From Pseudomonas sp. PDNC002 (GTDB taxonomy: Bacteria > Pseudomonadota > Gammaproteobacteria > Pseudomonadales > Pseudomonadaceae), in the NCBI RefSeq assembly GCF_016919445.1, contig NZ_CP070356.1:441501-505500 (forward strand): a DNA stretch of 64,000 nt, in the 5' to 3' direction. This document shows, in pieces, positions 36,109 through 47,560 of this stretch (positions are counted from its first letter, which is position 1; each line of letters begins with the position of its first letter). The notes below the pieces were generated by a model, which worked only from the letters and a program-made list of their open reading frames with translations, made no database searches and was not told the origin of the DNA. Made by a program: the position numbers and the translations under genes.

Positions 36109-37911
36109 ATGTCCGAGACCCTGCTCAGCTCCCGCAACCTCGCTTTCGAACTCTACGAAGTGCTCGACGCCGAGGCCCTGACCCAGCGCGAACGCTTCGC
36201 CGACCACAACCGCGAGACCTTCGATGCGGCCCTGTCCACGGCGCGCGGCATCGCCGAAGAACTGTTCGCCCCGCACAACCGCAAGAACGACGAGAACGAA
36301 CCGCAGTACGTCGACGGCGGCGCGGTGCTGATCCCGGAAGTGAAACCGGCGGTCGATGCGTTCAACGAAGCCGGTTTCCAGAACGCCTCGCGCAGCTTCG
36401 AACAGGGGGGCATGCAGTTGCCGCACCTGCTGTCGCGCGCCTGCTTCGCGCACTTCCAGTCGGCCAACATCGCCACTTCGTCCTATCCAATGCTGAGCAT
36501 GGGCGCCAGCCACCTGATCGAGACCTTCGGCAGCGACGAGCAGAAGCGTCTGTTCCTCCAGCCGATGATCGAGGCGCGCTACTTCGGCACCATGGCGTTG
36601 ACCGAGCCCCACGCCGGCTCGTCCCTGGCGGACATCCGCACCCGCGCCGAACCGGCCGCCGACGGCAGCTACCGGATCAAGGGCAACAAGATCTTCATCT
36701 CCGGCGGCGACCACCCGCTGTCGGACAACATCGTGCACATGGTCCTGGCCAAGCTGCCGGATGCCCCGCCCGGCGTGAAGGGCATCAGCCTGTTCATCGT
36801 GCCGAAGTTCCTGGTCAACGACGATGGCTCCCTCGGCGCACGCAACGACGTGACCCTGGCCGGCCTGTTCCACAAGATGGGCTGGCGCGGCACCACCTCC
36901 ACCGCACTGAACTTCGGTGACAACGGCGAGTGCGTCGGCTACCTCGTCGGCAAGCCGCACCACGGCCTGGCCTACATGTTCCAGATGATGAACGAGGCGC
37001 GCATCGGCGTCGGCATGGGCGCGATCATGCTCGGCTACGCCGGCTACCTGTACTCCCTGGAATACGCCCGCGAACGTCCGCAAGGCCGCCCGGTGGACGC
37101 CAAGGACCCGACCTCGGCGCCGGTGTCCATCGTCCAGCACACCGACGTCAAGCGCATGCTGTTGACCCAGAAGGCCTACGTCGAGGGCGCCTTCGACCTC
37201 GGCCTGTACGCCTCGCGCCTGGTCGACGACTGCGAAACCCTGCCCACAGAGGAAGAGCGCAAGCAGGCCCACGAGCTGCTCGACCTGCTCACCCCGATCG
37301 TCAAATCCTGGCCCTCGGAGTTCTGCCTGAAGGCCAACGAACTGGCGATCCAGATCCTTGGCGGCCACGGCTACACCCGTGAATATCCGGTGGAGCAGTA
37401 CTACCGCGACAACCGCCTGAACCCGATCCACGAAGGCACCCACGGCATCCAGTCGCTGGACCTGCTCGGCCGCAAGCTGGCGCAGAACAACGGCGCCGGC
37501 CTCAAGCAACTGACCCGCCTGATCAACCAGGCCTGCGAGCGCGCCCAGGCACACGCCTCGCTGGACAAGCTGCGCGAGCCGTTGGAGCAGTTGATGGCAC
37601 GCCTCTCGGCGACCACCCTGAGCCTGCTCGGCGACCTGATGCAGGGCCGCGTGGCCCAGGGCCTGGCCAACTCCGCGCTGTACCTGAAGGTCTTCGGCCA
37701 CGCCGTGATCGGCTGGCGCTGGCTGGAGCAGGCGATTCGCGCCGAGGAAGGCCTGGCGCGCGGCAACGCTGCCGACACGGACTTCTACCGCGGCAAGCTG
37801 CAGGCCGCGCGCTACTTCCTGACCTGGGAAGTGCCGTCCTGCCACCACGACCTGGCCCTGCTCGAAGCCCGCGACGACACCTGTTCCACCATGCAGGACG
37901 CCTGGTTCTAA
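36109..37911 (+). CDS. Acyl-CoA dehydrogenase (PA5020-like)
   Basis: 600-residue FAD-dependent acyl-CoA dehydrogenase of the long, ~600-residue class. Visible motifs: SYPMLSMGASHLIETFGSDEQKRLFLQPM, FGTMALTEPHAGSSLADIRTRA (FAD/substrate), GNKIFISGGDH, MNEARIGVGMGAIMLGYAGYLYSLEYARERPQGR, and the C-terminal ILGGHGYTREYPVEQYYRDNRLNPIHEGTHGIQSLDLLGRK, whose Glu in IHEGT is the usual catalytic base of this subgroup. It probably acts in fatty-acid beta-oxidation; chain length is not known. ATG 36109 with CGGAGG about 8 bases upstream; an upstream in-frame ATG at 36043 was rejected. Followed by a clear terminator. Confidence 0.92.
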   Translation: MSETLLSSRNLAFELYEVLDAEALTQRERFADHNRETFDAALSTARGIAEELFAPHNRKNDENEPQYVDGGAVLIPEVKPAVDAFNEAGFQNASRSFEQGGMQLPHLLSRACFAHFQSANIATSSYPMLSMGASHLIETFGSDEQKRLFLQPMIEARYFGTMALTEPHAGSSLADIRTRAEPAADGSYRIKGNKIFISGGDHPLSDNIVHMVLAKLPDAPPGVKGISLFIVPKFLVNDDGSLGARNDVTLAGLFHKMGWRGTTSTALNFGDNGECVGYLVGKPHHGLAYMFQMMNEARIGVGMGAIMLGYAGYLYSLEYARERPQGRPVDAKDPTSAPVSIVQHTDVKRMLLTQKAYVEGAFDLGLYASRLVDDCETLPTEEERKQAHELLDLLTPIVKSWPSEFCLKANELAIQILGGHGYTREYPVEQYYRDNRLNPIHEGTHGIQSLDLLGRKLAQNNGAGLKQLTRLINQACERAQAHASLDKLREPLEQLMARLSATTLSLLGDLMQGRVAQGLANSALYLKVFGHAVIGWRWLEQAIRAEEGLARGNAADTDFYRGKLQAARYFLTWEVPSCHHDLALLEARDDTCSTMQDAWF

Positions 37912-37931
37912 GCGTCCCGTATGTCCCTTTC

Positions 37932-37957
37932 GCCCCGGTCACGTCCGGGGCTTTTTT
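37932..37957 (+). terminator. Rho-independent terminator after acyl-CoA dehydrogenase
   Basis: GCCCCGG/CCGGGGC, a 7-bp stem with a 6-base loop, directly followed by TTTTTT. Standard intrinsic terminator 20 bp past the stop codon. Confidence 0.88.
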
Positions 37958-38080
37958 ATGCCTGGTAGAAAGGCGATGAAAATCCAGGAAGAGTCCGACA
38001 CAGGCTGCCAACTCCGCCGATGGAGCACATCCAGGCAATGCCCTTGAATGACGCCCGCGCAACCTTGGCCATTCGACAGC

Positions 38081-38713
38081 ATGCCCAGATACCCATTGAT
38101 CTCCCGCTGGTACCTCCAGCCCTTCCGCCTGAAGGTCCTACTGCCGTTGCTCGCTATCGCCACGGCGCTGACCTGCACTACCCGCCTGGTACAACCACGC
38201 TCCTCCGACGCGCCAGCCGGTGACAGCGCGTCCAGGGCCCTTTCGCCATTGATGAGCAGCACCCCGATCTACGTCGAGCCCGGAGACGAAGCGTTGCGCC
38301 ACGCCAACGACTACCTCACGGCCATCGACAAGGCCGGCGCCGACGGCCAGGCCGTCCTGCGCGGCGGCGATAACCAGTCCATCCTGTCGCAGGCTCGCTA
38401 CTTCAACGCACTGGTCAATTCCGGCTACGCACAGTTCGGTTCGTCCTATTACGAGCCGCTGGGCAGCTGCGGCGTCGCCGGCAGTTCCGCCAGGCACCTC
38501 TGGCATGTGCGCCTGCGTGCCATGAACGGGCAAGATCACAACGACCTGCACAGCGAACTGTCCCAGGCCAGCGCCATCCTGCAAAGTGACCGCGTGGCCT
38601 GCCTGCAGGCGGCCAGCGAAGGGGCGGAAAATACCTCCCGATGGGCGCCAGCGCTGCTCTCCTTCAGCGATGCGGCACCTCGCTGGCAGCTTGCCCTTCC
38701 GTGGCCCCAGTAG
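38081..38713 (+). CDS. Hypothetical protein with N-terminal membrane anchor
   Basis: About 210 residues, not recognised. The N-terminus (MPRYPLISRWYLQPFRLKVLLPLLAIATALTC) has basic residues followed by a hydrophobic stretch at about residues 18-32, so the rest is probably periplasmic and anchored by this segment. The mature part has YVEPGDEALRHANDYLTAIDKAG, LSQARYFNALVNSGYAQFG and two or three cysteines (C in LGSCGVAG and VACLQAAS) that could pair. There is no clear ribosome site. An in-frame ATG at 38048 would add 11 residues. GC and codon use match the neighbours, so it is likely real, but expression is unproven. Confidence 0.5.
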   Translation: MPRYPLISRWYLQPFRLKVLLPLLAIATALTCTTRLVQPRSSDAPAGDSASRALSPLMSSTPIYVEPGDEALRHANDYLTAIDKAGADGQAVLRGGDNQSILSQARYFNALVNSGYAQFGSSYYEPLGSCGVAGSSARHLWHVRLRAMNGQDHNDLHSELSQASAILQSDRVACLQAASEGAENTSRWAPALLSFSDAAPRWQLALPWPQ

Positions 38714-38739
38714 ACTGTAGAGCAGGCCTCAACAAACCT

Positions 38740-38770
38740 TTGACAGCCTTGTAAATCCGCAGGTTAGAAT
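38740..38770 (+). promoter_or_regulatory. Candidate sigma-70 promoter of the antiporter gene
   Basis: TTGACA at 38740-38745 and TAGAAT at 38765-38770, separated by 19 bp (18 if TTAGAA is taken as the -10). The spacing is slightly long, but the -35 is perfect, and it lies about 70 bp before the TTG start at 38842 in an otherwise gene-free gap. Confidence 0.45.
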
Positions 38771-38841
38771 CGATTGGCATGCGGCCTGCATCCGATTCCA
38801 CGTAGCGTCGCCACTCCCCTACTTCCCAGGAGATCGACACT

Positions 38842-40584
38842 TTGGATGCCGTGGCCATCAACAGCTATTTCCTGATCGCTGCTGTGCTGATCGGCATGAG
38901 CATCCTGGTCAGCTCGCTGTCCTCGCGCCTGGGCATCCCGATCCTCGTCATCTTCCTCGCCGTCGGCATGATCGCGGGCACCGACGGCCCCGGCGGCATC
39001 GGTTTCTCCAACTATCCCATGGCCTACCTGGTGGGCAACCTGGCGCTGGCCGTGATCCTGCTGGACGGCGGCTTGCGCACGCGGGTGTCGAGCTTCCGCG
39101 TGGCGCTGTGGCCTGCGCTATCGCTGGCTACCGCCGGCGTGCTGATCACCGCAGGGCTGACCGGTGTCGCCGCCGCCTGGCTGTTCAAGCTGAGCTGGAT
39201 GGAAGGCCTGCTGATCGGTGCCATCGTCGGCTCCACCGATGCCGCGGCGGTGTTCTCCCTGCTCGGCGGCAAAGGCCTGAACGAACGGGTCACCGCCACC
39301 CTGGAAATCGAGTCGGGCAGCAACGACCCCATGGCGGTGTTCCTCACCGTCACCCTGATCGACATGCTCGCCCACGGCGAAAGCGGCTTGTCCTGGAGCT
39401 TCCTCTGGCACTTCCTGCGCGAGTTCGGCATCGGCTCCGTGCTCGGCCTGGGCGGTGGCTGGCTGCTGCTGCAGGTAATCAACCGCATCCACCTGGCCAA
39501 CGGGCTGTACCCGCTGCTCGCCATCAGTGGCGGCCTGCTGATCTTCGCCGTGGCCAACGCCGTGCACGGCAGCGGCATCCTCGCCATCTACCTGTGCGGC
39601 CTGGTGCTGGGCAACCAGCCGATCCGCTCGCGCCACGGCATCATGCACATGCTCGACGGCATGGCGTGGCTGGCGCAGATCGGCATGTTCCTGGTGCTGG
39701 GCCTGTTGGTCACGCCCCACGACCTCTGGCCCATCGCCCTGCCCGCCCTGGGCCTGGCGCTGTGGATGATCCTCTTCGCCCGCCCGCTGTCGGTGCTGGT
39801 CGGCCTGTTCCCGTTCCGCGCCTTCCATGGCCGCGAGAAGGCTTTCATCGCCTGGGTCGGCCTGCGCGGCGCGGTCCCGATCATTCTGGCGGTGTTCCCG
39901 CTGATGGCCGGGCTGCCCAACGCCCAGCTGTTCTTCAACGTGGCCTTCTTCATCGTGCTGGTCTCGTTGCTGGTACAGGGCACCAGCCTGCCCTGGGCCG
40001 CCAAGCTGCTGCGCGTGGTAGTGCCGCCGGACCCGGCGCCGATCTCCCGCGCCGGCCTGGAAGTCCACCCGACCAGCGAGTGGGAGCTGTTCGTCTACCA
40101 CCTGAGCAAGGAAAAGTGGTGCATCGGCGCCGCCCTGCGCGAGCTGAAGATGCCCGAAGGCACCCGCATCGCCGCACTGTTCCGGGGCACCCAACTGCTC
40201 CACCCGTCCGGTAGTACCATCCTCGAAGCCGACGACATCCTCTGCGTGATCGGCCACGAGCACGACCTCTCGCCGCTGGGCAAACTGTTCAGCCAGGCGC
40301 CGGATCGCGGGCTGAGCGCGCGCTTCTTCGGCGACTTCGTCCTCGAAGGCGATGCCCAACTCGCTGCCGTGGCCTCGCTCTACGGCCTCAAGCTCGAAGG
40401 CGTGGACGGCGAGCAGAACCTGGGCCGCTTCATCGCCCACGAGATCGGCGGCCAGGCGATCATCGGCGACCAGGTGGAATGGAACGGTCTGACCTGGACC
40501 GTCGCTGCCCTGGACGGGAACAAGATCCGCAAGGTCGGGGTCAAATTCCCGGAAGGCCGTCCCGGCCCCGGTCTGTTCCTCTGA
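38842..40584 (+). CDS. cvrA: K+/H+ (cation/proton) antiporter, CvrA/NhaP2-like
   Basis: 580-residue inner-membrane CPA1-family antiporter. The first ~390 residues hold about 12 membrane segments with [49 protein letters not shown], the ion-site [13 protein letters not shown] and [13 protein letters not shown]. The C-terminal cytoplasmic part has a TrkA-C-like RCK_C region ([32 protein letters not shown]) and a CorC/HlyC-like end. This layout is that of CvrA/NhaP2, which exports K+ against H+ and matters for osmotic and pH balance. The start is TTG 38842 with AGGAG about 10 bases upstream; the N-terminus [18 protein letters not shown] matches family starts. The adjacent MscK-like gene also deals with osmotic stress. 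Confidence 0.92.
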   Translation: MDAVAINSYFLIAAVLIGMSILVSSLSSRLGIPILVIFLAVGMIAGTDGPGGIGFSNYPMAYLVGNLALAVILLDGGLRTRVSSFRVALWPALSLATAGVLITAGLTGVAAAWLFKLSWMEGLLIGAIVGSTDAAAVFSLLGGKGLNERVTATLEIESGSNDPMAVFLTVTLIDMLAHGESGLSWSFLWHFLREFGIGSVLGLGGGWLLLQVINRIHLANGLYPLLAISGGLLIFAVANAVHGSGILAIYLCGLVLGNQPIRSRHGIMHMLDGMAWLAQIGMFLVLGLLVTPHDLWPIALPALGLALWMILFARPLSVLVGLFPFRAFHGREKAFIAWVGLRGAVPIILAVFPLMAGLPNAQLFFNVAFFIVLVSLLVQGTSLPWAAKLLRVVVPPDPAPISRAGLEVHPTSEWELFVYHLSKEKWCIGAALRELKMPEGTRIAALFRGTQLLHPSGSTILEADDILCVIGHEHDLSPLGKLFSQAPDRGLSARFFGDFVLEGDAQLAAVASLYGLKLEGVDGEQNLGRFIAHEIGGQAIIGDQVEWNGLTWTVAALDGNKIRKVGVKFPEGRPGPGLFL

Positions 40585-40667
40585 CCGCCTACCGGTGCCC
40601 GCTTGCGGGCGCCGGCCCGCCAGCACTACCCTCTGCCCACTTTCCGCACGAGCCGCCGCCCGCGACC

Positions 40668-43600
40668 ATGTCATTCCTGCTGCGTACCTTTCTGACCGCC
40701 GTCCTGCTGGGCGGCACCTTCATCGGCCTGCCTGTGCTGGCCGCCGACATGACTCCGCCAAGCGCCGAAAAGGTGCAACAGAGCCTGGACAGCCTCGCCG
40801 ACCGCAAGTTGGCCGATGCCGAGGCCAAGCCGATCAAGGCCAGTCTGGAAAACACCTTGAAGCTTCTGGCGGCCAAGGCCGACAGCGAGAAACAGCTGAG
40901 CGAGCTCAAGGGCCGCCTGGCCGATGCTCCCAAGCTGATCAACGAGAACCAGAAGGCGCTCAGCCGCCTCAAGGGCAGCAGCGACAAGCCCGCCACCCAA
41001 CGCTACAAGGACTCCAGCACCACCCAGCTGGAAATGCTCCTCAACGAGCAGTCCACCCAGCTCGCCGCCTGGCAGAAGGAGATGGTCGACGCCAAGAGCG
41101 ACATCCTCACCGCGCAGACCCGTCCGGAGCGAGCCCAGGCCGACCTGAGCAAGAACCAGACACGCCTGCTGGAAATCACCGGCCTGATCAAGGCCGGAAA
41201 GGAAGGCGCCAAGCCGATCGCCGACGAACGCCGTAACGAGCTGCTGGCCGAACAGGCCATGCTCATCTCGCAGAACCTCCTGCTGCGCCAGCAACTGGCC
41301 GGCAACAACCTGCTGCTCGATCTCGCCTCCAGTCAGCGCGACCTACTGGCCGAGCGGATCGGCCGCGAGGAGCGCGAAACCCTCGAACTGCAGGCAATGA
41401 TCAGCGACAAACGGCGCGAGCAGTCGGAGAAAACCGTCGCCGAGCTGTCCAAGGACAGCCAGGCCGCCGGCACCGACAGCCTGCTGAGCCAGCAGAGCGC
41501 CGCCAACCTCAAGCTCTCCGACTACCTGCTGCGCACCACCGACCGCCTCAACACGCTCACCCGGCGCAACCTGGAAGCCAAGCAGCAACTGGACAACCTG
41601 ACCCAGGGCGAACAGGCCCTGGACGAGCAGATCAACGTCCTGCGCGGCAGCCTGCTGCTGTCGAAGATCCTCTACCAGCAGAAGCAATCGCTGCCGGTGA
41701 TCAAGACCGACCAGGATCTCGCCGACGAAATCGCCGACCTGCGCCTGTACCAGTTCGAGCTGAACCAGAAGCGCGACGAGATCAACAACACCCAGGTCTA
41801 CCTCGACAACCTGCTGGCCCAGCAACCGCAGGAAAGCGTCACGCCGCAGTTGCGCCACGACCTCGGCGAGCTGGTCGACACCCGCCTGGAGCTGATGGAG
41901 CGCCTCAACCATGAGTTGAACGCGCTGCTCAACGAAGCCATCACCCTGCAGCTGAACCAGAAGCAGCTCAAGGGAACCAGTGACAGCCTGCGCGCCACCC
42001 TCGACGAGCAGATGTTCTGGATTCCCAGCAACCGCCCGCTGGACCTGTCCTGGTTCAAGATGACCCCGCAGCTCCTGCACCACCAGCTGTCCGAAGTGCC
42101 GTGGGGTTCGGGCGTGAAGGAGCTGGGCGAAGGCCTGATCGACCGGCCGTTCCTGTTCCTGCCGCTGCTCCTGCTGGTCGCCGGCCTGCTGTGGAAGCGC
42201 AAGTTCCTCTACGACAAACTCGAATCGCTGAACGACGACATCGGCCACTTCAAGCGTGACAGCCAGGCGCACACCCCGCTCGCCCTGCTGCTGGCCGTGC
42301 TGCTGGCCTTGCCCGGCACCCTCGCGCTGGCCATCGGCGGCCTCGCCCTGCTGCTCGACGCCCGCGGCCAGAACGCCACCCTGGGCAGCGCGCTGCTGGA
42401 AATGGCGCAAGTCTGGCTGGTGTTCTACACCGCCCACCGCATCCTGCGCCCCGGCGGCATCGCCGAGCGGCACTTCCACTGGAGCCAGGCGCAGGTGCAA
42501 TTCCTCGGCAAGCTGATGCGCCGACTGGGCCTGGTGGTGATGTCGCTGGTCGCAGTGGTCACCGTCGCCGAGCACCAGCCGGCATCCCTGGCTGACGACG
42601 TGATCGGCATCGCCGTGGTGCTGTTCGGTTACGGCGCCATGACCTGGCTGCTCGCCCAACTACTGTTCAACAGCCCCTCCAGCGAGCGTCCGTCGATGAT
42701 CAAGATGATCGTCGGCCTGGGCTTCACCGCCCTGCCGGTGGCGCTGTTCCTCGCCGTGGGCTTCGGCTACTACTACACCGCGCTCAAGCTCACCGACCGG
42801 CTGATCGACACCCTGTTCCTGCTGATGTTCTGGATGGTGGTGGAAGCCACCTTCGTCCGCGGCATGGGCGTCGCCGCCCGTCGCCTGGCATACCAGCGCG
42901 CACTGTCGAAGCGCCAGAACGCGCCCAAGGAAGGCATCGAAGGCGCCGAAGTCGTTGTGGAAGAACCGACCCTGGGCATCGAGCAGATCAACGAACAGTC
43001 GATGCGCCTGATCCGCCTGGGCCTGCTGATCGGCTTCGTGGTCACCCTGTACTGGGTCTGGGCCGACCTGATCAGCGTGGTCTCCTACCTCGACAACGTA
43101 ACCCTCTACCAATACACCAGCGGCACAGGCGACGCGGCCTCCACCACGCCCATCAGCCTCAGCGACTTCCTCATGGCCCTGGTGATCGCCGCCGTGACCG
43201 TCGCCCTCGCGCGCAACCTGCCCGGCCTGCTCGAAGTCCTGGTGCTGCAACGCCTGACCCTGGCCCAGGGCAGCGCCTACGCCATCACCACCCTGCTCTC
43301 CTACACCATCAGCGGCGTCGGCATCGTCAGCGCGCTGTCCACCCTCGGGGTGAGCTGGGACAAGCTGCAATGGCTGGTGGCCGCGCTGTCGGTCGGCCTG
43401 GGCTTTGGCCTGCAGGCGATCTTCTCCAACTTCGTCTCCGGCCTGATCATCCTCTTCGAACGCCCGGTGCGCATCGGCGACGTGGTGACCATCGGCGCGC
43501 TGTCCGGCACCGTCAGCCGCATCCGCATCCGCGCCACCACCATCACCGACTTCGACCGCAAGGAAATCATCGTTCCCAACCAGACCTTCATCACCGGGCA

Positions 43601-44018
43601 ACTGGTGAACTGGTCGCTGAGCGATACCGTGACGCGGGTGACCATCAAGATCGGCCTGGCCTACGAAAGCGACCTGCCGCTGGCGCGCAAGATCATGCTC
43701 GACGCCGCCCACGCCAACCCGCGCATCCTGCGCGACCCGGAGCCGGTGCTGTACTTCACCACCATCAGCGCCAGCACCTTCGACTACGAACTGCGCTTCC
43801 ACGTGCGCGAGCTGGGCGACCGCAACCCGGCGGTGGACGAAACCCTCACCCGCATCGCCCTGGCCTTCCGCGAGGCCGGCATCGACATGGCGTTCAACCA
43901 GGTCGACGTGTTCCTGAAGAACTTCCAGGGCCAGGAAGCCCAGGTGATCGTCGGGCAGCAGCAACCCGCCGCCACACCGGTGAAGCTGCCGGCCAAGCCC
44001 GACAGCGACAAGGCCTGA
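40668..44018 (+). CDS. Mechanosensitive channel, MscK/KefA-like
   Basis: 1116-residue protein. A signal peptide (MSFLLRTFLTAVLLGGTFIGLPVLAADM, cut after LAA or VLA) precedes a large helical, Gln/Lys/Glu-rich periplasmic region of about 480 residues with coiled-coil character. About 11 membrane segments follow (about 490-950). The C-terminal MscS fold has GLGFGLQAIFSNFVSGLIILFERPVRIGDVVTIG...GTVSRIRIRATTITDFDRKEIIVPNQTFITGQLVNWS (about 900-985) and a cytoplasmic alpha/beta domain. This is the layout of MscK/MscM-type large channels that open on hypo-osmotic shock. The start is ATG 40668 by signal peptide; the frame is open further upstream into the antiporter 3' end. It follows the antiporter gene by 83 bp. 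Confidence 0.9.
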   Translation: MSFLLRTFLTAVLLGGTFIGLPVLAADMTPPSAEKVQQSLDSLADRKLADAEAKPIKASLENTLKLLAAKADSEKQLSELKGRLADAPKLINENQKALSRLKGSSDKPATQRYKDSSTTQLEMLLNEQSTQLAAWQKEMVDAKSDILTAQTRPERAQADLSKNQTRLLEITGLIKAGKEGAKPIADERRNELLAEQAMLISQNLLLRQQLAGNNLLLDLASSQRDLLAERIGREERETLELQAMISDKRREQSEKTVAELSKDSQAAGTDSLLSQQSAANLKLSDYLLRTTDRLNTLTRRNLEAKQQLDNLTQGEQALDEQINVLRGSLLLSKILYQQKQSLPVIKTDQDLADEIADLRLYQFELNQKRDEINNTQVYLDNLLAQQPQESVTPQLRHDLGELVDTRLELMERLNHELNALLNEAITLQLNQKQLKGTSDSLRATLDEQMFWIPSNRPLDLSWFKMTPQLLHHQLSEVPWGSGVKELGEGLIDRPFLFLPLLLLVAGLLWKRKFLYDKLESLNDDIGHFKRDSQAHTPLALLLAVLLALPGTLALAIGGLALLLDARGQNATLGSALLEMAQVWLVFYTAHRILRPGGIAERHFHWSQAQVQFLGKLMRRLGLVVMSLVAVVTVAEHQPASLADDVIGIAVVLFGYGAMTWLLAQLLFNSPSSERPSMIKMIVGLGFTALPVALFLAVGFGYYYTALKLTDRLIDTLFLLMFWMVVEATFVRGMGVAARRLAYQRALSKRQNAPKEGIEGAEVVVEEPTLGIEQINEQSMRLIRLGLLIGFVVTLYWVWADLISVVSYLDNVTLYQYTSGTGDAASTTPISLSDFLMALVIAAVTVALARNLPGLLEVLVLQRLTLAQGSAYAITTLLSYTISGVGIVSALSTLGVSWDKLQWLVAALSVGLGFGLQAIFSNFVSGLIILFERPVRIGDVVTIGALSGTVSRIRIRATTITDFDRKEIIVPNQTFITGQLVNWSLSDTVTRVTIKIGLAYESDLPLARKIMLDAAHANPRILRDPEPVLYFTTISASTFDYELRFHVRELGDRNPAVDETLTRIALAFREAGIDMAFNQVDVFLKNFQGQEAQVIVGQQQPAATPVKLPAKPDSDKA

Positions 44019-44062
44019 GGCTGGACGCCTTCGGACAAGTCCGAGCACAATGCTCCGACGAA

Positions 44063-45800
<1,738 letters not shown>

Positions 45801-45850
45801 GCCGGTTATAAGCTCAGCCAAAAGCGATCTAGCACTGCCCCGACGACATT

Positions 45851-45873
45851 GCGCCCGGTCATTGACCGGGCGC
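45851..45873. terminator. Hairpin between selO and metY
   Basis: GCGCCCGGTCA and TGACCGGGCGC, 11-bp inverted arms around one base, 50 bp after selO and 50 bp before metY. It lacks a T-run. It may end the selO transcript or form a metY leader hairpin. Confidence 0.45.
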
Positions 45874-45922
45874 GGTCGCCGCTCGCATCCTCGGGCCTTT
45901 CTGCCACAAGGATGCTCGAACA

Positions 45923-47200
45923 ATGAAACCGGAAACCCTCGCCATTCACGCTGGCTACAGCCCCGACCCGACCACCAAGGCCGTGGCCGTGCCGATCTAC
46001 CAGACCAGCTCCTACGCCTTCGACGACACCCAGCACGGCGCTGACCTGTTCGACCTGAAGGTCGCCGGCAACATCTACACGCGCATCATGAACCCCACCA
46101 ACGCGGTGCTGGAGGAGCGCGTGGCCGCACTGGAAGGCGGCGTGGCAGCCCTGGCCGTGGCCTCCGGTATGGCCGCCATCACCTACGCCATCCAGACCGT
46201 CGCCGAAGCCGGCGACAACATCGTCTCGGTGGCCAAGCTCTACGGCGGCACCTACAACCTGTTCGCCCACACCCTGCCGCGCTTCGGCATCCAGACCCGC
46301 TTCGCCGCGCACGACGACATCGCCGCCCTCGAAGCGCTGATCGACGAGCGCACCAAGGCGGTATTCTGCGAGTCCATCGGCAACCCGGCCGGCAACATCG
46401 TCGACCTGCAGGCCCTGGCCGACGCCGCGCACCGCCACGGCGTGCCGCTGATCGTCGACAACACCGTCGCCACGCCGATCCTCTGCCGCCCGTTCGAACA
46501 TGGCGCGGACATCGTCGTGCACTCGCTGACCAAGTACATCGGCGGCCACGGCACCAGCATCGGCGGCATCGTCGTCGACTCCGGCAAATTCCCCTGGGCG
46601 GACAACAAGGCGCGCTTCCCGCTGCTCAACACACCGGACCCGTCCTACCACGGCGTCACCTACACCGAAGCCTTCGGTCCCGCCGCCTTCATCGGCCGCT
46701 GCCGCGTCGTGCCGCTGCGCAACACCGGCGCCGCGCTCTCGCCGTTCAACGCCTTCCTCATCCTGCAAGGCCTGGAAACCCTCGCCCTGCGCATGGAGCG
46801 CCACTGCGAGAACGCGGTGAAAGTCGCGCAATACCTGCAGGACCACCCGCAAGTCAGCTGGGTGAAATACGCCGGTCTCGCCGACCACCCCGAACAGGAA
46901 CTGGCGCTGCGCTACATGGGCGGCAAGCCCGCGTCGATCCTCTCGTTCGGCATCAAGGGCGGGCAGGAAGCCGGCGCGCGCTTCATCGACGCGCTGAACC
47001 TGGTCGTGCGCCTGGTCAACATCGGCGACGCCAAGTCCCTGGCCTGCCATCCGGCCTCCACCACCCACCGCCAGCTCAACGACGAGGAGCTGGAGAAGGC
47101 CGGCGTGCCGCGCGACATGGTGCGCCTGTCGATTGGCATCGAGCACATCGACGACATCCTTGCCGATCTCGCCCAGGCGCTGGAAGCTGCCAAGGCCTGA
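45923..47200 (+). CDS. metY: O-acetylhomoserine aminocarboxypropyltransferase (sulfhydrylase) MetY
   Basis: 425-residue PLP-dependent Cys/Met-metabolism enzyme making homocysteine from O-acetylhomoserine and sulfide. The family start is [52 protein letters not shown] and [12 protein letters not shown] flank the cofactor site, and the PLP lysine is in [18 protein letters not shown] at about residue 207. The length (~425) and [10 protein letters not shown] are typical of MetY rather than the shorter cystathionine synthases/lyases. ATG 45923 with CAAGGATG about 10 bases upstream. PA5025 is its counterpart in P. aeruginosa. Confidence 0.94.
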   Translation: MKPETLAIHAGYSPDPTTKAVAVPIYQTSSYAFDDTQHGADLFDLKVAGNIYTRIMNPTNAVLEERVAALEGGVAALAVASGMAAITYAIQTVAEAGDNIVSVAKLYGGTYNLFAHTLPRFGIQTRFAAHDDIAALEALIDERTKAVFCESIGNPAGNIVDLQALADAAHRHGVPLIVDNTVATPILCRPFEHGADIVVHSLTKYIGGHGTSIGGIVVDSGKFPWADNKARFPLLNTPDPSYHGVTYTEAFGPAAFIGRCRVVPLRNTGAALSPFNAFLILQGLETLALRMERHCENAVKVAQYLQDHPQVSWVKYAGLADHPEQELALRYMGGKPASILSFGIKGGQEAGARFIDALNLVVRLVNIGDAKSLACHPASTTHRQLNDEELEKAGVPRDMVRLSIGIEHIDDILADLAQALEAAKA

Positions 47201-47213
47201 TCCCTTACTAGCC

Positions 47214-47242
47214 GAATGAGGCGCCACACCGGCGCCTCATTC
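47214..47242 (+). terminator. Hairpin after metY
   Basis: GAATGAGGCGCC/GGCGCCTCATTC, a perfect 12-bp stem with a 5-base loop, starting 13 bp past the metY stop. Very stable, though it is followed by CGCGCTT rather than a T-run. Likely terminator. Confidence 0.65.
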
Positions 47243-47560
47243 GCGCTTCAGCAAATGCCAGTAATATCTCTTTGCCATCAACTTGCAGACGAGCCCGCCT
47301 GCCTTTCCGTAAAATGCCGCGCAGCGCCGCAAGCCAGCGCGCGACACGCCAGCGAACAGGGATTTCGTCCGCCTTTCCCCTGCCCATTCCTTTCCGACCC
47401 GCCTTCCAGGCGCCGGCCGGCGGATAACTTTTTTCGCCCGTGACCATACGGTTCCGCCCGATCCTGCCGATAGGGCTGGGACGTGGTTCGCCACCCTGGC
47501 CACCAACAAGAACAATCTCCGAACGGCCTGACTTCACACAACCTTTCCTGGAGATCGTCA
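47243..47560. other. Gene-free leader before chemoreceptor
   Basis: 318 bp without a supported gene. Open frames here are shadows. The promoter of the chemoreceptor should be inside; no convincing -35/-10 or -24/-12 pair was found by eye. GGAG at 47549-47552 is the ribosome site of the next gene. Confidence 0.5.

Noticed and set aside
45801-45922. Possible SAM or other riboswitch before metY
   Set aside because: The gap is only 122 bp and holds a single simple hairpin; no conserved SAM-riboswitch helices could be drawn.
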